Assembly (NCBI GenBank): GCA_033297075.1
Contig: MU858052.1
Location: 310,001-374,000 of the forward strand
Direction of reading: 5' to 3'
Source of the DNA: Rhypophila decipiens
Taxonomy: Eukaryota > Ascomycota > Sordariomycetes > Sordariales > Naviculisporaceae
DNA: 64,000 nt
The notes under the pieces are model-generated. The model saw nothing but the letters and a program-made list of their open reading frames with translations, was not told where the DNA came from and ran no database searches. Made by a program: the position numbers and the translations under genes. Shown here in pieces: positions 26,134 to 35,483 of the stretch. How positions within the stretch are numbered: the first letter of the stretch is position 1; each line of letters begins with the position of its first letter.

Positions 26134-26663
26134 GGTGACTGACAAAGTCGCTCCTTGTGGAATATGAGATGGATAAGATTACTGTTGAGCTTCGTGATGA
26201 GATAGCCTCGATAGGACCTTTTCCCTTTCGTTGATTGAAAGGTGCGCGTAATTCTCAATGTAGAAAAAGAAAGGAGACCTTCTGCGCCTTGACTCGAAAC
26301 ACGGTTGGGTTGAGAGTTCAAGTTGGTCGTCGACTCAGGGACCTGCTTGGCACTGGGGTCGTGAAGTTCTAGGCCATGATAGGAACGGGCTTTCCATAAT
26401 TGGCATAGTGGCACCGGAAGAGCCCCAACGACGTCATCCGACAGGGGCCTGAATGGCGGGGAAGGAGTCGTGATTGTCGTCGGCGGGTGATGCTTGGCAT
26501 TGCTTCACTTCGTTGGAGAGTTAGTCAGCCATTCGTCCCTCGCCCTTTATAAACACAGTTTTAGGTCAATGTTTTCAACTGAAGGGGATGTCAACAGCGA
26601 GATGAGTTGGGCATAACTCAACGGCCAGCAGCGACAGTTCAAGAATAGAAAATTCCTCGTACC

Positions 26664-26785
26664 GCAAGCCTTCGGCTTGCAGCATCCTTCCGGACAGCCG
26701 GGAGGGTGCCGGTTCAATTTCGGGCACGCTACAAATTTAATAATAAAAAAAGCCGAAAAGAGGCTTTTCTCAAGGGTACCACCGG
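26664..26785. repeat. cluster of four short inverted repeats between mscL and the 5S gene
   Basis: Hairpin 1 (26664-26680) has a perfect 7-bp stem GCAAGCC with a TTC loop. Hairpin 2 (26686-26705) has an 8-bp stem including one G-U pair and loop ACAG. Hairpin 3 (26706-26727) is imperfect around GTTCAATTT. Hairpin 4 (about 26748-26768) pairs AAAAGCC with GGCTTTT. Hairpin 3 resembles a tRNA T-arm but has a bulge, and no tRNA cloverleaf can be drawn around it. Function unknown. Confidence 0.5.
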
Positions 26786-26935
26786 GTGTCCTTGAGTTTT
26801 TTTCTTTTTTTGCTCCTTATTCCCTTTTTTCCTGGATTTTCTTTGCTCGATTGCCAAGCTCTATGCTTCGATACCCAAACCTCATCCTTCCTCCCCAGGT
26901 GACCTTATTAGGTCCTGGCACGGGTGTAGTCTATC

Positions 26936-27054
26936 ACATACGACCATATCCGCTGAAGAACTCGGCATCCCGTCCGCTCTGCCCTAGATAAGTCGGTGAG
27001 AGCCAGAGTAGTAGTTGGGTCGGTGACGACCAGCGAATTCCTGGTGTTGTATGT
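26936..27054 (+). rRNA. 5S ribosomal RNA (dispersed copy)
   Basis: A 119-nt sequence starts ACATACGACCAT and ends TGGTGTTGTATGT, the fungal 5S ends, whose first and last nine bases pair (helix I, with one G-U). The internal control region is intact, GTAGTTGGGTCGGTGACGACC around 27010-27030, where Pol III/TFIIIA factors bind. Compared with the Neurospora-type sequence I remember, several differences are compensated: the outer pair of helix II reads T-A instead of C-G, and a helix III pair is flipped (GGC..GCC). This argues for a working gene rather than a decayed copy. TTATTA at 26905-26910 lies about 30 bp upstream and may act as a TATA-like element. Single dispersed 5S genes are typical of Pezizomycotina. 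It lies between mscL and the 3' end of the GT69 gene. Confidence 0.93.
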
Positions 27055-27055
27055 C

Positions 27056-27066
27056 TTTCTTTTTTT
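27056..27066 (+). terminator. Pol III oligo-T terminator of the 5S gene
   Basis: TTTC followed by a run of seven T (27060-27066) immediately after the 5S 3' end, the standard Pol III termination signal. Confidence 0.85.
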
Positions 27067-27145
27067 GCTTGTCTTTTTCTCTGCGGCCATTTCAGTCGTC
27101 TTCCCATTTTTGACTGTATGAATGGGCCCCAAGAGAGATGGACCA

Positions 27146-28907
27146 TCATCCGCCACCAGTCAAACTCTCATTCCAACTCCGCCAGGTTTGGTCCTTGAAC
27201 CCAGGCATACATTTGACCTGCTCTGGCGGTTCACGCTGCCAGTCAATCAACATCATCTCTTTCTCTTTGCTCACAAAATCACTAACAAATCCCTTCTCTT
27301 GCTTGACTCGTCTCCCGTCCATGTCAGTATACCCCAGATTCACACTCGGGACCACGGCAATACGGCCAAAGCCAGCCGACCATAGATCCTTGCAGAAGAG
27401 CTGTGGTTCCCCCCGGAAACACTCGCCCTTCATAGGCCACCGGAATCTCGTCCCTTGGACGAGCGGCCTCGCAGCAAAAGCCACGGCGCCGTTCCAGCAG
27501 GAAAATACCTGGAAGGGCAAGCCTGCTTCGAAGCGAGATCGAGTGGCAATTGGCTCGGTGGGGAACAGATGGGCCGAGTGTTCCCATCCGCCTGTGGAGG
27601 GCGGGATGTCGAAGAAGAGGTCGCCGGTTAGGGTGCGGGCGACCCAGACGTCGTAGAAGGTTGCTGCGTCGGAGGGGTCTGTTTCGTTGGTGTAGCGGAA
27701 GTCTAGGGCGCAGACCATGTCTGCCGATTGGAGGATGCGTTGGTGGACGAGTTCGAGGAGGTCTTCTGCGCAGGGGAGGATGTCGTTTATGAAGACGATT
27801 GTTGCGTCTGGGGAGAGGGCGGCGGGGTTTGCTGGGTCCTTTCTGTCCTTTCCGAGGATATGACGATGAGGCTCGTCGTCGAATTCGGGGTCATCATCTT
27901 GTTTAAAGTGTTGAAGGGAGGATCTCGCCATGTCCATGTCTTCTTGTATGATGGGGGGATGGCAGGAAGCTGGTGGTCCTAGGACTTGTTCGAGGGCCAT
28001 GTTATGCAAGAGGGCGAGGTATTTGATTCGGTCGGGGCTTTCGTTGGGATTTAGGGAGCTGGTTGATAGCCAGAATGCAACACCCATGTCGGCAAGTTCC
28101 TTTCTTAGAAGGCGCAGGACCTCGAGCGTACCGTCGTCGGAGTTGCCTTCGACAATGCTCACGCCGCAACGTTGAGGGCTCAGAAAGCGGATGGCTTCTA
28201 CGACGGAGCCCATCAATCTAGGGAGCAGGTCGACGCATTGGTGTAGGTTGAGGGTGAAGATATATTTTCGCCTGGTGTCTCTGGTGATTTCTATGCGCAT
28301 CGAGGGAGCTGGACGAAGGTAAGAGTACCTGGCTGTGTTGATACGTGGGCAGGACATCCGGTCTATGGAGGTGTTGGCTGGGTCGAGGATGGAAGGTATC
28401 AAGATACGTGCTTTGGCGAGAAGATTTTGGGTCTGGTTGTGTTTCGGTCCCTCGTCTATGGTCCCCGCCTTCTCAGGCTGGTCATCGTCTTCGACCTCGA
28501 CCTCGACCTCTACTTCTACCTCGCCTTGATGTATTGTATCGTTCTTGTGCCCACGATCCCTGGCCACCGGGTTATTGTGCCCGAGGGTTTCCTCGCCATA
28601 TTGGCTCGTATCTTCGCCTGGCGCTGGGGATTTCCACGTAGATGGAGACCCCAGGACTCGTCCTGTTCGTACTTTCAAGTTAGTATCTGGCCGTATTGAT
28701 CAAGTGGCCTTGGCCTGTACGCGGTAAACACCTATATATAGGCTGTAGTTCTGGCGATTCTCCTGATTACGAACCTTTGGAACCGGATCTTCGTGAGCGG
28801 AAGCGCGAGATAGTCTGAGGATCAAGAACGCCCACGATATACAGAGCAAAGAGAAATAAAAGACAGATCTGGATGAGGGCAAAATATCTTGTGGCAACTA
28901 ACAACAT
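27146..28907 (-). CDS. GT69 alpha-1,3-mannosyltransferase (CAP59/CMT1 family)
   Basis: Golgi-type II membrane glycosyltransferase of the cryptococcal mannosyltransferase family (PF11735). The donor is expected to be GDP-mannose; the acceptor in this fungus is unknown. I read complement(join(27146..28662, 28775..28907)), 549 residues, with one 112-nt intron (gttcgt..actaac..acag). Exon 1 encodes a short cytosolic tail and signal anchor, YFALIQICLLFLFALYIVGVL (about residues 8-28), which is only in frame when the intron is removed. A stem follows with an EV-dipeptide run from repeats of GAGGTC (28491-28527 on the plus strand). The catalytic part carries HQCVDLLPRLMGSVVEAI, VSIVEGNSDDGTLEVL, ATIVFINDILPCAEDLLEL, ADMVCALDFRY, FYDVWVARTLTGDLF and VFSCWNGAVAF, the signature blocks of the family. 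It is convergent with the 5S gene. Confidence 0.9.
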
Positions 28908-31900
28908 GGCGTATCACGTACATGGTAGAAGCGTTGATGAGTGTTTAGAGTCCAGAGAGAAAGCAAAATGTGCAAGGTGTGCCATCTGTCGACGATGTGG
29001 TCTGCTACCATGACATGATGTCCGTTTGCGGAAGTCTGTCGACCTTTCGGATATGGTGAGCCGCCACGACACGCCTGAAAACAAACATCTACGCAGGCAA
29101 GTTATATGCAATAGTCAACAATGATACCCATGCCCTGGAGATAAAATCTGACCCACGGTGTCTCAATCATTGAGATGGATTGATTGAGAATTTCCTTGGA
29201 CTCAAAACCCTTGGGGCTGGCGGTTTCTCGCTGTCGTTCCCTGTGGTGAGCATGTCCGCCGTGATTACGTTCATCTTGTTCTAAGAAGCAGGGGGCTTTT
29301 CCCTGAATCATTTATTCTGAGGGATCTGGAGATCATTGAGGTCTTGGAGGTTCTAACTCGGGAAGAGTGCATTCCCGAGCAAGCCGTACCGCGGCCCCTG
29401 ACTTGGGGCCGGGAATCGGGATTGGAAACCGCAACCTGACCGGGGGCAGCGCCGGTCATATTCAGTTCCCCGGTTTTTCTTTCCTCGTCGTCGACAGTGG
29501 ATAACATGATAACTTTATTTGCTGCTTCCCCATGGGGTAGGAGAACAGAGACGTCGGAGTCGGGCCGAATTGTAACCTGCCATATCCTCTCCACAGCCGC
29601 AGCGGTGCCGTGTCAGGGACAACTCCTGCCGCTGTCAGCCCTACCGTTTGCAGATCAAATGCAACCAAATCTCCAAACCATCAACACTGCCCGCCCTCCA
29701 TACCGGACGGTCGGGTCGCTTGCAGCCGTTGACGGCGCACATAGAGCCCCAATCAGAACCTTACTCTCAGCAAGGGCTTTGGACCTTGAAGGGCAATTGA
29801 AGATGACCGATACATGTAGATGAAAGAGCTGAAGAAGGAGTGCTGGATGTGAGGGTGCAGCTTGTAAAATCTCGAGCAGAAAATAACTATCCACCACGCT
29901 TTGCTACGATCGATCACAACAAGCTTCTAGGGGAGGCATTGAGTTGGGGATGCAATGTTTGAAGATGGTGATTTTTGAGAAGCTACAATATGTTGAATGA
30001 TGAGATGATAATATCGCGGTTCCCTGCTCCCTGTTGCGGAAAGCGATTCGTCGTCGTGAACCTTGTGTGGTTGACAAGGATTCGGGCCATCATGATTGCG
30101 CTGCAGTTGCGGCGCTCCTCATTTTTGCTGCCGAATACTCCCGGCACGGAGCTGTTAAGAGTGATAGCCGAGGGAGCAAATTTATGTATGGGAAAATTAG
30201 AGTTCACTAACAGCGGAGTGTCTGGGACACTTGACATTGATACGGATAGTGCCGGTGGGTTTCTCCAATTATGGAGCCAGCTACGCTCCGGAATACCTCT
30301 TTCGTCCTCGCGCCGTGACCTCTTCGGAAGCAGAATTGGTTAGGCACGGCGGGCACGGAGAGTTTCCGCGGCCTGCTCCGTACCGCGCAAAAAGGGTACG
30401 GGTTTCTATGAGGCTCGGTTTCTACCTCGGCAATCAACCCGACATAAACTCATCCACAAGACGCTATCCTGTCGCGATATCGGGACAATGGGGTCAAATT
30501 GGAATTACCCCGAGAAACCTCCGCTATAGTCTGCCTGTGCACACAATAGCTCACGAACCGGTTGTCTTCCTTTGTTCGATTGCGAAATGCTTGTGGTCGG
30601 CTCTGGCACCAGACCCAAAGACATGCGCCCACATTGTTCGCCAAGGGGAAATACATATCAGAGCACTTGTGCACGTGGTGTGGTGTCGGACGCGCCGTCG
30701 ACGGGCATCCCGATCAATAGCCTCACAACAAAGGGAACGAGCATGGCATTGTCTCTCGGGATCAAGACTGATAACAAAGCAGGCAAAATGAAGGAGGCAG
30801 GGGGAGGTCTAGTCAGGCCATTCTAGAATCCAGCTTCTCTTTGATGAGGACTTTGAGTCTTCGGACTGGAAGTGCGGGATTGCGGATGATATGAAGATGG
30901 GGAAGGAGGTGGAGATGATCGACCACTTTTCACGTGGCACTGTGAACTTCCACTTCCCAGCCAAGGATGGCGGCTCTTTGGACACCCGGCACCTGGAGAT
31001 GGGTTCGTGTCACCTTGCTCCCTCCCAACAGCGTCAAACTCAGCCTCCACCTCCGCAGCAGCAGTTCGTCGGCATCTCAGTGACTCCATCACCACACAAG
31101 CACGCCTTCGGAGGTGGACCTTTTAAATGAACGAATGATGCCACATTCTTCTGAAATGCTTGTCAGGATCTGGGTTGGCGCGCAGGTGCGCATCCGAAAA
31201 AGTGCATTTTCAGACAGCCTTCTCGAACGATATGGCCAAAAATCGACAGCTGGACGCGTTAGCGGGTCGTGTGCACCGATTTATGACCAACGGAAAGTTA
31301 TGATGGTTCACTAACAAGTCGAAAGAGCTCTTCTTCAGTCTTTACTTTTCTTAGTCGGCGGTTTTTGCTTTTTGCTATCGCGCAGCCTGGCGGAGGCACG
31401 ACCGGGCTGACGGCATGCATCCCCTATGCATATCTCTGGCTCAAACTGGCAAATATTGTTGCTCATCCCTCCTAGATCCTCACCATCCTGGCGACAATCT
31501 CAAGACCACTGCCGGCGGGAGCGAGTAGCAAGTGCATCTTTCCACAGAGAGCTGCAAGAGCTGCACTCTTTGTCTGCAATGCTTATTCAGGCCTCCAGGC
31601 TCCCGGATTTTTGCTCGATGCGGCCACACCATCTTCTTTTTCCCTCGTTTTCCACTTGTCACAAAGCCCACAAAGCTCAGGAGCTCCAAGGCCAAGGGGG
31701 ACTTTGGTGGAGTAAAAGAAACAAGAGGAACAAGCATTTCTCTTGGCATCTTGGAGCTCGCAGCGGTCGTCCTGGAGCCAGTGTCAGTTGGACGCCCTGG
31801 CCAATCATATGCCTTTCCCACTCGGCTGTGCCGTCCACCAGCACCAGCACCCAGGCACTTCTGCTAAAGATTTATGCATGTCACTGTTCTTCAACCCGGT

Positions 31901-32657
31901 TGTCTCACTCCTGTCATGTCTGGTATCGTTGTCTTATTTGGCGATTTAGGTCTGTGCGAGCTGGGGCGCCATGTTTTTCCGGAGCTAGTTCAAGCATCCC
32001 ACAGGCGCAGAAAGCACTGCTAAGGCGTGTGATGAGAGAGGGAGATTTTCTGCGCGATGAGGAGTCCTTTGGTGTGCAATATTTTTCATTTTCTCCGACG
32101 GACTGGGTGATCGGTCGATCTCCAAGGACTGAAAGAAACAGCCACTAGCAGAGGGACGAGACGGGTGATGACAGATGACAGCCCCTTGTTGCGGGTATCT
32201 TGCTCGCTGTCAAAGCAATCCATGAAGGTTCCCAGATGGTGGCTTGCCCAGCCCCGAACTAAGGCGAGTAACCCGCTAACAAATGGATCGTCCTGAGGGA
32301 CCCCAGATTTCAGCGTAGCGGGCTCCCCTTCCGAGCTAGTGTGCTTCATTGTTCTCTGTTTTCCTTCATCAGCCCCTGAACCAGGCCTGGCCCCGGCGGT
32401 GGGAGCTGTTTGCCTGTCGATATAACTTAATCCTTCCTCCCGCCCCACCAACATCAGCCCTGTTCCCCCTTCCTTCTTGTTGTCTCGACCTCCACTGGCA
32501 GATCGATCCAAGCTTTGTCCTCCGCTCGCCATCGGCTTCATCGCCGCGAGAGATCAAACCAAGTCCAACTAATGCACTGACTTGATTGTCATTGTGCTCA
32601 ACAACTCATCTGACAGAAACACGCACACGACGACGGCGACCCCAAGACGACGACAAG
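28908..32657. other. 3.75 kb intergenic region, GT69 gene to hexose transporter
   Basis: Both flanking genes read away from this gap, so it should contain two divergent promoters. Three GC-rich hairpins lie at 29357-29458: an 8-bp stem CTCGGGAA, a 7-bp stem CGGCCCC and a 7-bp stem TGACCGG. Two matches to the CreA consensus, CCCCAG at 32301-32306 and CCCCGG at 32391-32396, precede the transporter but are no more than expected by chance. The longest open frame (31426-32148, +) shows no domain. Confidence 0.5.
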
Positions 32658-34532
32658 ATGGGCACCGGCAGCGCCCCCCTCGTGGGCACTTCGGATCTGG
32701 CGAGGATCGAGGCTCCCGTCACGGTCAAGGCCTACCTGATCTGCGCCTTTGCGGCCTGCGGTGGTCTGTTCTTTGGATATGACACGGGTTGGATGTCGGG
32801 CGTGCTCGCCATGCCCTACTTTATCACCATGTATACCGGTATTCCCTTCGACTACGCTACAGGCCTCCCGGTTGGCGTCAGCAAGGAAAAGTTCGGCCTG
32901 CCGTCATCTACCAAGTCGCTCATGACATCGATCCTCTCGTGTGGAACCTTCTTCGGAGCCCTCATCGCGGGAGACGTGGCCGACTTCATCGGACGTCGGC
33001 TGACCATCATAACTGGATGTGTCATATTTTCATTCGGCTGCATCCTTCAGATTGCTTCGACGAACCAGCTTGTGCTCTTCGTCTTTGGGCGGCTCATCGC
33101 AGGTGTTGGCGTCGGCTTCATCTCGTCCGTCATTATCCTCTACATGTCCGAAATCGCTCCCAGGAAAGTGCGTGGTGCCTTGGTTGCTGGCTACCAGTTC
33201 TGCATCACGCTCGGCATCTTGCTGGCCAACTGCGTTGTCTATTCGACTCAGTACCGGAACGACACCAGCTCATACCGCGTTCCCATCGGTGTGCAGTTCC
33301 TGTGGGCTCTGATTCTGGGCATTGGCCTGTTCCTCCTGCGTAAGTCTTGGAGCTTTTAAAAGCTATGGCAATGATTACTGACGCCTCTGGATTCCAGCCG
33401 AATCTCCCCGTTACCATGTCATGAAGGGCCAGCTTCAAGCTGCTGCCACAGCCCTGGCCTATGTTCGTGGCCAGCCAGTCGAGTCCGAGTACATCAAGGA
33501 CGAACTTGCTGAAATTGTAGCCAACAACGAATACGAGCTTCAAGTTGTGCCCCAGACCAGTTATATCGGCTCTTGGATGGCGTGTTTCCACGGCTCCATT
33601 CACAAGGGCAACAGCAATCTGCGCCGTATCATTCTTGGAGCCGGACTACAGATGATGCAGCAGTTTACAGGTATGGGATCCTCCAGGTGCTGCATGTGAC
33701 ACGTTGCGGGCGCTGACTTGACATTCCAGGCATCAACTTCATCTTTTACTTTGGCACTACCTTTTTCACCCAACTTGGAACCATTTCGAATCCGTTCTTT
33801 ATCTCGCTCGTCACCACTCTCGTTAACGTCTTGTCGACCCCGATCTCGTTCTGGTCCGTCGAGTACTTTGGCCGTCGCTTCCTCCTCATATGGGGCGCCG
33901 TTGGAATGATCGCCATGCAGTACATTGTCGCCATCATTGGAGTGACGGCCGGATCCGCGACCAACAACGACTCGAGCGCCGTCAAGGCCATGATCGCCTT
34001 CATTTGCATCAATATTTCCTTTTTCGCCATCTCGTGGGGACCCTGCGCCTGGGTCATTGTCGGCGAGAGTTTCCCTCTGCCGATCCGTTCGCGTGGCGTG
34101 GGTATCGCGACCGCGTCCAACTGGTTCTGGAACTGCATCATCGCCGTCATCACCCCATACATGGTCGGGAATGAGCCCGGCTCGGCCGATCTGGGACCCA
34201 GGGTGTTCTTCATCTGGGGCTCATTCTGCATGCTCAGTCTCGCGTTTGCCTACTTTTTGGTGCCCGAGATGAAGGGCTTGACGCTCGAGCAGATCGACAA
34301 GATGATGGAGGAGGTTAGCCCGAGACAGTCGGCTGCGTGGAAGCCCACGACTACTTTTGCGGCCGAGATGGGTAGGGTCCGCGCTCCGTACTTTGCGCCG
34401 GGACCTGTCAGTCATTACCAGGCCTCGGCGACTTATTCACCGCCGAGCACGTCGCCGCATCAGATCTACCAGGGCCAGCCGAATTACTTCCCGCGCTCTC
34501 CGTCGCCACCCCATTACAATGGCGGGTATTAG
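32658..34532 (+). CDS. MFS hexose (glucose) transporter
   Basis: Plasma-membrane sugar transporter of the major facilitator superfamily, 585 residues from join(32658..33339, 33398..33670, 33730..34532). Both introns are short and GT-AG (gtaagt, gtatgg). The start is the first ATG in frame, context acaagATGG. Family signatures: GGLFFGYDTGWMSGV in TM1; GDVADFIGRRLTII after TM2; RLIAGVGVGFISSV; PESPRYHVMKGQ closing the N-terminal half; LQMMQQFTGINFIFYFGTTF in TM7; VEYFGRRFLLIWGA; VPEMKGLTLEQIDKM at the end of TM12. The pattern fits fungal hexose permeases. After TM12 there is a tail of about 75 residues rich in Pro, Tyr and Ser (YFPRSPSPPHYNGGY at the end). Long tails occur in glucose sensors such as Snf3/Rgt2 and RCO-3, but length alone does not make it a sensor. 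Confidence 0.93.
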
Positions 34533-35483
34533 TTGACCAAATAAAACGGGAGAGGGGAGAGTGTAAGCTTAATAACAACGTAAAAACTGAATGTACTCGG
34601 ACGTCATACAACTATATCCTTTTTATATAACGTTATCTCTAATTCCGCCCAGGCGTTCTCTGTTTTATATAGTAATGTATTACTAGCGCTTATATACCAC
34701 TTTATTAACAATACATATATACGTTACGATTTAGTCTTGGAATCATGATCCAATTTGTTGATATTACTACATGGAGGGTTGAACATGCAGCAATAAAGTC
34801 GTCTGGAATACATGAAGAAAGTACCGCGCTAAGCTGGTTGGATCGACGGGACAGATGCAGTGCAACTTTATGAGCAACGGCCGGTACCTAGCGACGTGGC
34901 GGCCGATCATCAACAACTTTCTCTTGACGTCTTGACCGGCGTGACTCACCCCCGCACCGTTTTGAGAATTAAGCCCTTGGCTTTTGTCCCGCAGCTCCCG
35001 CAGCGCCTTCCCGTTCACTCGAGTCACGCCGTTTCGTCTTTTACCACTAGTGCTCACTGTCGCGGCCGCTGAACGGTGAACCCCGGGCCGTAGCGGTCCG
35101 GAGACGGTAAAGCTTGTCACTGCAGTACTGTAGCGTATCCGAAGTGTACTGTGGCGCCCGTTTAATTGAACGACCTCCCTCTTGGTGCATGGCATGGCAT
35201 ATCGATGGCGACATGGGCAAATTCTTGATTTGGTCGACCAGGTAGCTGCTATAATTGAGACATCCTCCGTCAGGCTTCAATTTCCCAAACACCCAAACAC
35301 TCACCCCGTGTAATTGACCATACAGCGGATCAATTTTATCAACGCTTCTGATCTTCTTCTCTTTAATTGCAATTACTGGGTGGTTTCTCACCCCCTCTAG
35401 TTGGATTTTGTGTCCTGCTTCATTTTACACTCACTACTTGTGGCTCTTTATACCAGAAGACACCAAGCAACACTCTAGACACA
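34533..35483. other. intergenic region with an AT-rich island
   Basis: The first part holds the transporter 3' UTR. About 34609-34760 is markedly AT-rich with many TATA and TTAT steps, unlike its surroundings. The remainder is the upstream region of the ABC-F gene. No gene seen. Confidence 0.6.

Noticed and set aside
30572..30791. short plus-strand frames between the GT69 gene and the transporter
   Set aside because: No domain, no conserved start context and several overlapping frames of similar length.
31426..32148. 240-codon frame upstream of the hexose transporter
   Set aside because: Composition and content look like translated non-coding DNA, no family resemblance, and it lies in the probable promoter region.
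32301..32396. CreA-type sites before the hexose transporter
   Set aside because: Two matches to a six-base degenerate motif in about 360 bp is the chance expectation.
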